Positions 7,852 to 15,484 of a stretch of 41,591 nucleotides of DNA are shown in pieces. Positions within the stretch are counted from its first letter, which is position 1. The number at the start of each line of letters is the position of its first letter. A model generated the notes under the pieces. The model saw nothing but the letters and a program-made list of their open reading frames with translations. It searched no databases and was not told the DNA's origin. This stretch comes from Microbacterium sp. PM5. Its GTDB lineage: Bacteria > Actinomycetota > Actinomycetes > Actinomycetales > Microbacteriaceae. A program made the position numbers and the translations under genes. Location of the stretch: NCBI RefSeq assembly GCF_003293595.1, contig NZ_CP022162.1, positions 3,117,093 to 3,158,683 on the forward strand, in the 5' to 3' direction.

Positions 7852-8709
7852 CTAGTTCGCGTCGGACCACGTGGCCGTCAGCAGGGGCGAGCCGACCTGC
7901 GTGCCGAGCGGGTTGAACTGGACGATCGCCGTCGACCGGGCGGCGATCAGGAAGCCTGACCACTCCCGGCGGGTCATGAACCCCGTGATGTCGTTCGCTG
8001 GGGTGTCAAGGTACGCGCGGGTCAGCGCCGCATCGAAGACCGCCACCGACCCGGCGGGGATGATCCGTTCGAGGCGAAGCGTGCTGCCTGTGGTGATCTC
8101 GACGAGCTCGACACCATCAACACCGCCGGCGACGCTCAGCAGGAGAGGCGTCGCCTCCGAGCCGCCGTTCGCCGCCGACAAGCGGCCCGGGTTACCCCCG
8201 GTGCCCCAGTCCGCGGGCCACACCTGCGGCCACGGCTGCCCAGTCCCGCCCGATGGTGGGACTGTCGATGCCGACTGCGTCGGCCCGTACATGAGCGGGT
8301 CCGTCGCGGTGAGCACGAGCTGGAAGTCGGCGAGCAGAGCGCCCGGGTTCGGGGCGGGGACGAACCGTCGCACCGACACCATCCGCGACGAGACGCCCAG
8401 ATCGTCGGAGACCGTGACGCGCACCGGCAGGCCGCCCGAAAGCGTCGACCGGAGGTCCCGGAGCATCGCTGCCCAGCTCGGGCCGCGGAACCGGCCGTTG
8501 AGGTTCAGCGGGAGAGCTGACCGCCAGTCCCGGTCGATGCCGAACGCGCCAGGCGCCGACGGGCGCTCCCGGATCTCGGTCTTCGAATCGGAGATCGAGT
8601 ACCAGTCCTGAAAGAACTGCTGCCCGGCCTGGTAGAACCCGTCTCGGCCCTGATTCTCGGCGTAGAGCGTGATGGACCCGTGGTCGGATGCGAGGGTGAT
8701 CGTCGTCAC
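7852..8709 (-). CDS. Distal tail protein (Dit-like)
   Basis: 285 residues, ATG 8709 overlapping the tape-measure stop (ATGA). The N-terminal half (residues 1-130, with WRSALPLNLNGRF and SVRRFVPAPNPGALLADFQLVLTATDPLMYG) is typical of Dit/phage tail-tip proteins. The C-terminal half is a galectin-like beta domain with STLRLERIIPAGSVAVFDA. The gene immediately after the tape measure in siphophages is nearly always Dit, which forms a ring joining tail tube and tip. Confidence 0.8.
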   Translation of the reverse strand: MTTITLASDHGSITLYAENQGRDGFYQAGQQFFQDWYSISDSKTEIRERPSAPGAFGIDRDWRSALPLNLNGRFRGPSWAAMLRDLRSTLSGGLPVRVTVSDDLGVSSRMVSVRRFVPAPNPGALLADFQLVLTATDPLMYGPTQSASTVPPSGGTGQPWPQVWPADWGTGGNPGRLSAANGGSEATPLLLSVAGGVDGVELVEITTGSTLRLERIIPAGSVAVFDAALTRAYLDTPANDITGFMTRREWSGFLIAARSTAIVQFNPLGTQVGSPLLTATWSDAN

Positions 8710-11510
8710 TTCGCCTTCACCCCCACCAGCGCGCGGGCGACCTCGCCGCCGACGATCATCCCGAGCACTCGCGGGTCTTCCTGCTGCACGCCGGCGACGT
8801 GGAAGTGCTGCTCGACGACGCGCTCCTGCGGGGCGGGCGCCGGGGTTGCAGTGATCGACGTCGGCGACGGGGTGAACCCGGCGTTGATCTGCTTCAGCAG
8901 CGTCCGGTTCCTGTCGGCCTGACCGAACACATTCCCGACGACCTCCTCACCGTGCGCGAGACGGTACATGCCAGCCGAGTCGGACCCGGCAGTGCCGCGA
9001 CCCGTGACCGTCCCGCCGCCACCGTTCGCCAGCCCTCGCGCCGTGCCGCCGTTCGCGAACGCGACCTTGTAGCCGCCGGTCGTGGCGATGTTGTCGGCTC
9101 CGTGAAGCTGCACCGCGATGCTGATGTTCCGGTTGATGCCGTCGAGCAGCTGCTTCAACCCCTGAATCTCAGCTTTCGCCTCGTCGGCGTCGACCTCGAC
9201 CTTCGTCTTCGGCACCTCCGCGGGGATCTGGAACAGCTTGTCGATGAACGCCTGCACCTGGTCCCGGTCCTCGCCGAGCTCGACGGCGTGCTCGATGATC
9301 GCCGTCTTCATGTCGATGAGCTTCTGGCGGGCCTCATCCGACGATGCGCCGTTGTCGCGGTACGCCTGAGCGGCATCCTGCGCGGCCTGCACCGACGAGA
9401 TCAGCTCCCCACGGTTCGCTACCGCCGCGGCCGACATGCCCTCGAGCGATGTCGTCGCCCGGTTCACGTCCTTACCGGTCTTGTCGATGTGGGCGCCCAT
9501 GTTCGCGAGCGACGAGTCGAAACGGTTCTGTGCCTGCTCCGCACTGATGGTCTTGCCGTTCAGCAGGTCCAGCGACGCCCGGAGGAGCCCGGCGGCGTCG
9601 TTCTGGAGGTACATCTGCGCGGTCGCCTTCTCCGTTGACGCCTTCATGTCGTCCTGGCCGTTGCGGGCCGCCTGCAGCGCGCCCACGCTGATGCCGAGGG
9701 ATGCGGCGACGGCCTCGTCGGCGCGCTGCTGCGCCTGCGACGCGCCGGTGACCTGCGTGAGCATCCCGTGGAGGTCGTTGTATTGGTCGACCTGCCCCTT
9801 GATCGCGGCGGAGTTCGTGTCGATGCCCTGCGTGAGGGTGGTGACGGCGAGGGTGTAGTCGACCAGGTCGAGGCCGGTCCTCTGGAGTTGAGCGCGCTGC
9901 TTCTCCGACCCGTTCTCGCCGGTGGCCATCGCGTCGTTGAGGCGCTTCTGCGCTGCGGCGTTGCCGAGGGTCGCTTCGAGCACATCCTGCGTGGACAGCT
10001 TGAGGCGCTTCGCGGCGTCGATCACGCCGTCGTCGATGAGCTTCTGCGCGGCCTTCGCGCGCACGTTCTCGCCGATCGCGCCGGTGTCGGCATCGACGGC
10101 GGCCGTGTAGTCCTGCATGGCCCGGGTCGCACCGGAGTTGTTGGCCATGACGACGGCGAAGATGCCGGCGAGGGCGGACAGGCCCGCAACGATCCAGCCG
10201 ATCGGTCCCGTCGCGATGGTCGTCGCCGCTCCGACAGCGCCCATCTGCACGGCGATGGCCGACAGCATCGGCGCGACGAATCCCCACGCCTTGAACCCGA
10301 TCGCACCCCACGTGAGCGTGACGATGAGCTGCGACAGCACATCGACGGGGATCGCCTCGATCGTCTCCGCAACACCGGTGAGAACGGCGAGACCGATCGT
10401 GCCGAGCGGAGCGAGGGCCTCCAGGATGTGCATGATCGACGAGGCGAGCGCGCCGAGCGCCTCCGTCACCTTCGGGAGCATCGACAGGGCGTACCCGCCG
10501 AACTTCTCGATCCCGCTGCCTTCGGTCCACTGCTGGAAGCCCTGCATGAGGGAGCGCACGTACACCGCGGCGGTCAGGAACAGCGGGTTCAGGACGCGGA
10601 GGGAGTTGATGGTGCCCGAGTATGCGGCGGCGCCCGCCTCGCCCAGCAGCGACGAGAACTGCGCGGTCTGCGTGTTCAGCATCGGCATGGCCGCGTTGGT
10701 CTCCGCGACAACGCGGCGGAACGAACCGAGCATCGCGACTGCGGAAGTCTGCGACAGACCCGACAGGGAGCCTTTCAGACTGTCGAGGCCGGACCGGTAC
10801 GCCTGGCCGACGTCGGAGCCGCGCTTCATCTCCTGGTTGATGCCGAAGAGCGCCGCGACACCAGCGACGCCGAGGCCGAGGAAACCGCCAGCGAGCCCGA
10901 TCGTCGCCGCGCCGACGGGCGCGAGGAGCGGCACGAGGAGGGCGACGGCCGTCGCGATCGCACCGATGCGGGTGACGCTTGTCTTGTTCGCCTCGTTCGC
11001 CTTGACGGTCGCAGCGGCCTCACGGTCCGCGGCAGCGGCGTTCGCCTGTCGCGCGGCGGCGAGAGCCAGCTCCGACGCGATCACCTTGTCGTTCGCGGAG
11101 TCCAGACGCTTCACCGCTTCGGAGAGAGCGAGCTGCGCGGACGCGTACCGCGACCCCGTCGTGATGCCCTTCTCCTCCAGCTCGTTCAGCCGCATCTGCG
11201 CGAGCGCGGCGCGCGCGTAGGCGGTGTCGGCGGCGGACATCGCCGCAGTGAGACGGGTCTGCGCGGTCGCGACCTTCCCCTGCGTGCCGGCGAGCTTGCC
11301 GGTGCTGCCGTCCACGGCGTCGACAGCGGCCTTCGTCGCGGCCATCTTCGCCGTGACCGCCGCCGCGTTGTCGTTGATGTGGATGTCGGGGCGCAGCGCG
11401 CCGAGCTCGCGCGCATCCTCCTTCGTCTGAGCGACCGCAGCCTTCCACTCAGCTCGATCGGCGCGGATCTTCGCGACGATCGAGCCGACGGTGGTGGGTC
11501 CCTCATTCAC
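8706..11510 (-). CDS. Tape measure protein
   Basis: 934 residues, the longest gene here, from a GTG start (GGAGG just before) overlapping the chaperone stop by 8 bases. The N-terminal 200 residues are Ala-rich coiled coil (KAAVAQTKEDARELG and on). Hydrophobic segments follow near residues 185-225 and 385-450 (IGWIVAGLSALAGIFAVVMA). The C-terminus is Gly-rich (NGGTARGLANGGGGTVTG) then has a folded end. This is the normal make-up of a tape measure, which sets tail length and helps DNA enter the cell. By the usual 1.5 angstrom per residue it predicts a tail of about 140 nm. Confidence 0.93.
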   Translation of the reverse strand: MNEGPTTVGSIVAKIRADRAEWKAAVAQTKEDARELGALRPDIHINDNAAAVTAKMAATKAAVDAVDGSTGKLAGTQGKVATAQTRLTAAMSAADTAYARAALAQMRLNELEEKGITTGSRYASAQLALSEAVKRLDSANDKVIASELALAAARQANAAAADREAAATVKANEANKTSVTRIGAIATAVALLVPLLAPVGAATIGLAGGFLGLGVAGVAALFGINQEMKRGSDVGQAYRSGLDSLKGSLSGLSQTSAVAMLGSFRRVVAETNAAMPMLNTQTAQFSSLLGEAGAAAYSGTINSLRVLNPLFLTAAVYVRSLMQGFQQWTEGSGIEKFGGYALSMLPKVTEALGALASSIMHILEALAPLGTIGLAVLTGVAETIEAIPVDVLSQLIVTLTWGAIGFKAWGFVAPMLSAIAVQMGAVGAATTIATGPIGWIVAGLSALAGIFAVVMANNSGATRAMQDYTAAVDADTGAIGENVRAKAAQKLIDDGVIDAAKRLKLSTQDVLEATLGNAAAQKRLNDAMATGENGSEKQRAQLQRTGLDLVDYTLAVTTLTQGIDTNSAAIKGQVDQYNDLHGMLTQVTGASQAQQRADEAVAASLGISVGALQAARNGQDDMKASTEKATAQMYLQNDAAGLLRASLDLLNGKTISAEQAQNRFDSSLANMGAHIDKTGKDVNRATTSLEGMSAAAVANRGELISSVQAAQDAAQAYRDNGASSDEARQKLIDMKTAIIEHAVELGEDRDQVQAFIDKLFQIPAEVPKTKVEVDADEAKAEIQGLKQLLDGINRNISIAVQLHGADNIATTGGYKVAFANGGTARGLANGGGGTVTGRGTAGSDSAGMYRLAHGEEVVGNVFGQADRNRTLLKQINAGFTPSPTSITATPAPAPQERVVEQHFHVAGVQQEDPRVLGMIVGGEVARALVGVKAK

Positions 11511-12167
11511 TCGGCACCTCCGGCTTGTCTCGGGGCGCGAAGAAGCGCGCGAGGGGCGTGTCGGTGGACAGGAGATGGCTCAGGCGGACGTTGAACCAGC
11601 GCCAGCTCTTGCGATGCCAGATCTCTTCGAGGTCGACGCCGAGCACAGAGTGGAAGGTGAACTCGACGAGGGTCCACTGCTGCAGCACGTCATGCCACGA
11701 GACAGCGCGGCCCTTCTCCTCCAGCACGCCGGAGGGGACGTCGTATCCCTCGTACAGGCCCGTCAGCGGGTCTTTTTCGCCCCACCCGTACTGTTCGATC
11801 GCCTCGAGGCCCGATTCGGGGCCGACTTGCGGCGCAGGTACTCCGCCAGCGCTTTTGGGTCGCCACCGGTCTCCCACATGACGGTCGCGTACTCGCGGCC
11901 GAACTGGAAGTCGGCCATCACGGTCGCGGCGACGCGGCTCGCGAACACCATCGGGACGCCGTCGGCGACCATTTCGTCCCACATGCTGCCGAGCAGCTCG
12001 GGCCACAGCTCGGCGGTGGACAGGTCGGGGCTCTCGCCCTCGTTGAGGATGCCGTTGAGGCGGAGGCCCATCGTGATCGACACCTCGGGGGCGGTGTAGG
12101 TGCGCCCGTTGTAGGGGAAGATCAGCGGGCCAGCAGCGAAGTCGGTGAACTCGCGCAGTTCGGTCAT
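11503..12167 (-). CDS. Tail assembly chaperone, frameshifted long form (GpGT-like)
   Basis: Made from the start of the short chaperone by a -1 slip at 11772-11778, giving about 221 residues. After the slip the second frame reads KKDPLTGLYEGYD and continues with a Trp-rich helical domain (VSWHDVLQQWTLVEFTF, IWHRKSWRWFNVRL) up to 11503. The second frame has no plausible start codon and ribosome site of its own between the slip and its body, and one reread base keeps the frame: 665 bases plus 1 equals 222 codons. The long form is expected to bind the tape measure and bring tail-tube subunits to it, as in lambda GpGT. Confidence 0.85.
11763..12167 (-). CDS. Tail assembly chaperone, short form (GpG-like)
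   Basis: 134 residues from ATG 12167 (MTELREFTDF). An earlier in-frame ATG at 12209 would lie in the hairpin region and is less likely. The body (IFPYNGRTYTAPEVSI, AELWPELLGSMWDEMVADG, DFQFGREYATVMWETGG) is of the small tail chaperone type of actinophages. The gene ends only three codons after the slippery site, so most ribosomes stop here and a minority make the long form. It sits between major tail protein and tape measure, the fixed place of these chaperones. Confidence 0.85.
   Translation of the reverse strand: MTELREFTDFAAGPLIFPYNGRTYTAPEVSITMGLRLNGILNEGESPDLSTAELWPELLGSMWDEMVADGVPMVFASRVAATVMADFQFGREYATVMWETGGDPKALAEYLRRKSAPNRASRRSNSTGGAKKTR
11772..11778 (-). promoter_or_regulatory. 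Programmed -1 ribosomal frameshift site (GAAAAAG)
   Basis: On the - strand the bases read GCG AAA AAG ACC CGC TGA in the short frame. The heptamer G AAA AAG allows the A-site tRNA to move from AAG to AAA with full pairing and the P-site tRNA from AAA to GAA with one weak pair. Shifting back one base turns the stop-bound frame into GAC CCG CTG, which is open to 11503. Confidence 0.75.
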
Positions 12168-12194
12168 GATTCGGGGACCTTTCTCTGGGGATGG

Positions 12195-12227
12195 CCCGGC
12201 CGCACGCATCCCCTACGTGCGGCCGGG
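12195..12227 (-). terminator. Long perfect hairpin between major tail and chaperone genes
   Basis: CCCGGCCGCACG (12195-12206) pairs over 12 bases with CGTGCGGCCGGG (12216-12227) around a 9-base loop. It stands 7 bases past the major tail protein stop. It lacks a T-run, so it is more likely a partial terminator or an mRNA-stabilising end that lets the tail protein be made in excess over the chaperones. Confidence 0.6.
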
Positions 12228-12233
12228 AGTGGG

Positions 12234-12941
12234 TTACGCGCCGCGCGTGTAGCCGAACGCGGTCGAGGCGCCGGCACCGTTCGTGACGGTGATGTTCGCG
12301 GCGCCCGCGGAGCCGGCGGGCATGACCGCGACGATCGTGTTGTCGGACACGACGATGTAGCTCGTCGCGTTGGTCGCGCCGAACTTGACCCCTGTCGCGC
12401 CCGTGACGCCGCCGAAGCCGGAGCCGGTGATGTTGACGATTCCGCCCTGCGAGACCGCCGACGGGGTCGCCGAGACGATCACCGGGACGGCTGCCGCCGC
12501 GAAGGGGTTCGCGATCGCGGAGAGGGTGCCGTCACCGGTGAGAGTGCAGGTGATCTCGTCGAGGTCCGCGACACCGGTCTTCGACGGCACCCAGCCGACG
12601 ATCGCGACGCCCTGGAACGCCTCCGGCGCGCCATTGCGGTCGTACCAGCGGACATTGATGCGGCCAGCGTCGCCGAATCCGAGCTGCTTGCTGCGGACCA
12701 GCTCCTGGCCGGGGTCGAACACGCCGGCGGTCGTCTTGCGGAGCGCCTTGATCGTCGCGACCCACGCCTGCATGGTCTTCTCGAACGCCGACCATCCGCC
12801 CGTGTCGTAGTCGTCCGCGGCCTGGAGGTTCGGGGTGATGGGCGGGTTGAAGTCGTTGATCCCCTTGAACGGGACCCACGAGTTCGGGGTAGCGAGGTCC
12901 GAGACGTCGACCTTCATTCGACGTGCGAGAGCGGTGGGCAT
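12234..12941 (-). CDS. Major tail protein with C-terminal Ig-like (IPT/TIG) domain
   Basis: 235 residues, ATG 12941 after a good AGGAGG. Residues 1-150 form the tail-tube domain (VPFKGINDFNPPITPN, GGWSAFEKTMQAW, RWYDRNGAPEAFQGVAIVGW). From about residue 152 (VIVSATPSAVSQGGIVNITGSGFGG to the end) there is an IPT/TIG immunoglobulin-like fold. Such added Ig domains decorate the outside of phage tails and capsids and may bind surface sugars weakly. Place after the tail terminator and before the chaperones confirms the call. It should be one of the most abundant phage proteins. Confidence 0.88.
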   Translation of the reverse strand: MPTALARRMKVDVSDLATPNSWVPFKGINDFNPPITPNLQAADDYDTGGWSAFEKTMQAWVATIKALRKTTAGVFDPGQELVRSKQLGFGDAGRINVRWYDRNGAPEAFQGVAIVGWVPSKTGVADLDEITCTLTGDGTLSAIANPFAAAAVPVIVSATPSAVSQGGIVNITGSGFGGVTGATGVKFGATNATSYIVVSDNTIVAVMPAGSAGAANITVTNGAGASTAFGYTRGA

Positions 12942-13004
12942 GATGGCCTCCTAAAGGCATCGGGGCAGGGTTGAAGCCCCTCACCGGCTCGGTTCGGGGT
13001 CGGG

Positions 13005-13026
13005 CACCCGTCCAGGTGGGCGGGTG
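13005..13026 (-). repeat. Short GC-rich hairpin ahead of major tail gene
   Basis: CACCCGTCC (13005-13013) pairs with GGGCGGGTG (13018-13026) with one G-T pair and a four-base AGGT loop. It lies just past the stop of the tail-terminator gene (13032). It could protect the downstream message or slow transcription. Confidence 0.45.
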
Positions 13027-13031
13027 GTCTG

Positions 13032-13487
13032 TTACCAGGCGCCGCCAGCAGGGCGGAGCGGTGTCGGGGCGGCGTCGACGTCGAGGTAGTACTGGTCGGC
13101 GCGCTCGGTGCGGTAGTTGCCGTCCTCGCCCATCGGGGCGGAGATCCGGCGGAGGCACTGGACGATGACCTGGCTGCCGATGAGCCAGTTCGTGCGGCCG
13201 TGGAGGACGTCGAAGATCGGGTCGAGGAGGTCGTCGACGTCGAGCGGATCGTTGCGGGCGCCGCGGCCACGGACCTGCAGCATTTTCGACCCGAGCGGCA
13301 TCAACGGATCGTCGGCTGTGGGGACGAGCGTGAGGGTGACGACGCGGTCGGGGTTGTCCGGCATCCGCTTCACGAGGATGCCTGTCTGCGCAGAGGTGTA
13401 GATGCCAGCCGGGTTCCAGGTGAGGCCGACGCCCGCGCCTGCGAGGAACTCGGCGATGCCGGTGAGCAGTTCCTTCGTGGAAGCCAT
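13032..13487 (-). CDS. Tail terminator protein
   Basis: 151 residues, ATG 13487 overlapping the previous stop (TGATG). It has helix then beta make-up (TKELLTGIAEFLAGAGVGLTW, GILVKRMPDNPDRVVTLTLVP, DVDDLLDPIFDVLHG), a pattern shared with phage minor capsid/tail terminator proteins. LPxGxxxxQ-like PLGSKMLQVRGRG is the conserved strand. It sits just before the major tail protein, where the tail terminator (U-like ring) is normally encoded. It caps the tail tube and joins it to the head. Confidence 0.72.
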   Translation of the reverse strand: MASTKELLTGIAEFLAGAGVGLTWNPAGIYTSAQTGILVKRMPDNPDRVVTLTLVPTADDPLMPLGSKMLQVRGRGARNDPLDVDDLLDPIFDVLHGRTNWLIGSQVIVQCLRRISAPMGEDGNYRTERADQYYLDVDAAPTPLRPAGGAW

Positions 13488-13828
13488 CAGAACGCCTCCC
13501 CGAGAGTGTCAGCGATGATGTCGAGGACCTTGCCCGCTTCGGTGCGCATCGGCTGCTCGAGGTACAGAGCCTGCCCCTTCGTGTGCTTCCAGGTCAGCTC
13601 GAAGTGCTGTCGGCGGGCGTAGGGGCCAGCGAAGGAGAGCTGCGCCTCATCGCCGTGGACCGTGACGTCCGCGGACCCAACGAGGTGCCCATCGCGGACA
13701 GGCGTCAGCTCGGTCGACACGGTGCGGACGTGTTCCATGCCGCGGCCGACGGCGACGGGGATCAGGTCGTCGAGCTGCTCGTCGACCAGCTCCAGCTTCG
13801 CGATGAAGTCGCCCTCCTCGTCAGCCAC
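13487..13828 (-). CDS. Neck protein (HK97 gp10-like)
   Basis: 113 residues from a GTG start with AGGAGG five bases before. A helical start (ELVDEQLDDLIPVAVGRGMEHVRTVS) leads to the conserved TPVRDGHLVGSADV strand turn, then AQLSFAGPYARRQHFEL, a pattern typical of HK97 gp10/tail-completion proteins. These small proteins act at the head-tail joint. The gene stands in the run adaptor, stopper, gp10-like, terminator, which is the standard connector order. Confidence 0.75.
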   Translation of the reverse strand: MADEEGDFIAKLELVDEQLDDLIPVAVGRGMEHVRTVSTELTPVRDGHLVGSADVTVHGDEAQLSFAGPYARRQHFELTWKHTKGQALYLEQPMRTEAGKVLDIIADTLGEAF

Positions 13829-13836
13829 GGGGCCTC

Positions 13837-14172
13837 CTATGTGAGCGCGACCTGGATGTGGTCGGGGAGTTCGAGGTCGCCGGAGTCGTTCAGCGCGACG
13901 GTGAGAACGTGAGAGGTGGCGCCGCGGTAGGTCACGCGGGAGCCAGGGAGGAACAGGTCGGCCGCTTCGGGGCGGCCGTAAACGGTGGACTCGGAGATGA
14001 CCTCAGCCCCGTTCGCGTCGCGGACCATGCGCCGCTTCTGCTCCACGAACACGCCCGTGTCGGGCGGGGTGAGGATGACGGGGGCGGCGAAGAGCTCGCG
14101 GCCGTACCCGTCGGTGCCGGTGAGCGTTTCAACGGTCACCGTGTGGACGTAGAAGTCGTCGAGCTCGCTCAT
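13837..14172 (-). CDS. Head-tail stopper (head closure protein)
   Basis: 111 residues, ATG 14172 overlapping the adaptor stop by four bases (ATGA). It is beta-rich (FYVHTVTVETLTG, PDTGVFVEQKRRMV, RVTYRGATSHVLTVALN), like the small barrel proteins that close the portal channel after DNA packaging. Position second in the connector run supports this. The family is diverse, so the call rests on size, strand content and place. Confidence 0.7.
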   Translation of the reverse strand: MSELDDFYVHTVTVETLTGTDGYGRELFAAPVILTPPDTGVFVEQKRRMVRDANGAEVISESTVYGRPEAADLFLPGSRVTYRGATSHVLTVALNDSGDLELPDHIQVALT

Positions 14173-14627
14173 CCGTACGGCACCGGGCTCACGCCGAGGA
14201 GGTTCCGCTGCTGGAGGAAACGCACCGCCTCGGGGACGAGGGACGTGTACGCGGCGGCGCGAGCCTTCACCGTCGACTGCACCTCGGCGTCGGAGTACTC
14301 GATAGCGCCGGACGCGAGCCGCTTCGACTTCACCGCCTTGGACGACTGCTGCACACCACCCGTCGCCGGGTCGATGCCGAGCGCAACCCACGCGGCGGCC
14401 TGAATGCAGACAGCGTCGCGGAGCGCGTTGCGGACGATCGGGTCGGTGGCGACACCGGTCGCCGGGTCGACGGTGTAGATGTTGCCCTCGGTCGCTTCGA
14501 GGACGAGGGAAGTGCACCCGCGGAGGATCGCGGCGGCGTTGGCCGGCGCGGCCGTCTTCGTCCAGTCGGTGTAGTCCGCGGCCGTCGCGAGCGACGTCGG
14601 CACGACGAACGGGGCGCCGTAGAACAT
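14169..14627 (-). CDS. Head-tail adaptor protein
   Basis: 152 residues. I chose ATG 14627, which follows GAGGAGG; the GTG two codons earlier is also possible. Mostly helical: VPTSLATAADYTDW, NAAAILRGCTSLVLEATEG, NALRDAVCIQAAAWVALG, then VQSTVKARAAAYTSLVPEAVRFLQQ, the four-helix plan of gp6/gp15-like adaptors that dock to the portal ring. Overlaps the stopper by four bases. Confidence 0.72.
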   Translation of the reverse strand: MFYGAPFVVPTSLATAADYTDWTKTAAPANAAAILRGCTSLVLEATEGNIYTVDPATGVATDPIVRNALRDAVCIQAAAWVALGIDPATGGVQQSSKAVKSKRLASGAIEYSDAEVQSTVKARAAAYTSLVPEAVRFLQQRNLLGVSPVPYG

Positions 14628-14653
14628 GCTCACGTTGCCTCCTCGGTGTGGAG

Positions 14654-14689
14654 GGGTGAGGCGGCGCACGAGAGCACGCCGCCTCACCC
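14654..14689 (-). terminator. Long perfect hairpin within the head operon
   Basis: GGGTGAGGCGGCG (14654-14666) pairs over 13 bases with CGCCGCCTCACCC (14677-14689) around a 10-base loop. It stands between the head protein at 14695-15093 and the adaptor gene. No T-run follows on the - strand, so partial termination or message protection between capsid and connector genes is more likely than full stop. Confidence 0.6.
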
Positions 14690-14694
14690 GTTGT

Positions 14695-15093
14695 TCAGTT
14701 GTCGGTCCCGAACTTCTCGATCAGGTCCGTCTTCGTGAGCGCCTCAGCGTCGTCGGGGGTCATGCCGTTCTTCACGGCCCAACCCACCCACGTCTTCTTG
14801 TTGGCGTTCAGCGCGGGCCGCTCCTCCGGGAGAGCCGCCACTTCGGGCGACTCCTCCTCAGGGACGTAGGGGTCGCCGTCGAGGTTCGCGACCCGACGGA
14901 GATACCCCTTCGTGAGCTGGTCTGCCAGGGCCTCGTGGAGGGGCAGATCGAGCTTGAACGGAAGACCCGCGAAACCCTGCACGTAGATGAAGGGCTTCTC
15001 CTCGGTCTCGACCGCGACCTCGGGCGCGGTGTCGGGCGCTTCGACCGTTCCCTCCTCGGGCTCGGCCGGCTGGTTCTCGGTCTCGTCGGCCAT
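14695..15093 (-). CDS. Head-region protein with SAP/HeH-like C-terminal motif
   Basis: 132 residues. The N-terminal 35 residues are acidic and Pro/Glu-rich, likely disordered. A middle part (PFIYVQGFAGLPFKLDLP, ALADQLTKGYLRRV) is folded. The last 38 residues (NKKTWVGWAVKNGMTPDDAEALTKTDLIEKFG) resemble helix-extended-helix or SAP-like motifs seen at the ends of phage head proteins. It lies between the decoration protein and the connectors; it may be a minor head part. Confidence 0.6.
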   Translation of the reverse strand: MADETENQPAEPEEGTVEAPDTAPEVAVETEEKPFIYVQGFAGLPFKLDLPLHEALADQLTKGYLRRVANLDGDPYVPEEESPEVAALPEERPALNANKKTWVGWAVKNGMTPDDAEALTKTDLIEKFGTDN

Positions 15094-15095
15094 GA

Positions 15096-15467
15096 TCAGC
15101 CCACGTACCGTCCGTCGATCGCGATGGCGGTGATCGTCATGATCACCGACGTCTCGATCGCGAGGGAACCGTCCGGCTGCTGGAACCGAGCGGACTCGAG
15201 GGGACCGATCCAGCGGGTCGCACCGTTCGCGACCGTGTCGACCAGGGAGCCCTGGCCGGACGCGATCGCCGACGGCTGGGAGCCCGCGAGGACGGTGACG
15301 GTGCCGGAACCGCCCGACGCGTTCGACACGCGCAGGAGGAGCTGCTTGCCGCCCTGGTAGGGGACCGCGAAGCCGTTGCCGGCGCCCGCGACGGACGCGG
15401 TGCCCGCCGGGTCGGCGTTGCCCGCGTTCGGAGTGATGGTGGTGGGGTTGAGAGCTGCACGAGCCAT
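15096..15467 (-). CDS. Head decoration or fibre-like protein
   Basis: 123 residues. Gly/Ala/Ser/Thr-rich and beta-stranded, with conserved-looking turns (GKQLLLRVSNASGGSGTVTVLAG, ATRWIGPLESARFQQPDGSLAIE). Small beta proteins directly after the major capsid gene often decorate the capsid surface or act as cement. ATG 15467 is followed closely (17 bases) downstream of the capsid stop and has AAAGGAG before it. Function is inferred from place and composition. Confidence 0.65.
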   Translation of the reverse strand: MARAALNPTTITPNAGNADPAGTASVAGAGNGFAVPYQGGKQLLLRVSNASGGSGTVTVLAGSQPSAIASGQGSLVDTVANGATRWIGPLESARFQQPDGSLAIETSVIMTITAIAIDGRYVG

Positions 15468-15484
15468 CGGTCAGCGCTCCTTTC

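Noticed and set aside
9768..11594. A 608-residue open frame on the + strand over the tape measure gene
   Set aside because: Arg/Asp/Gly-rich shadow of a high-GC gene; no domain, and the opposite strand has an obvious tape measure.
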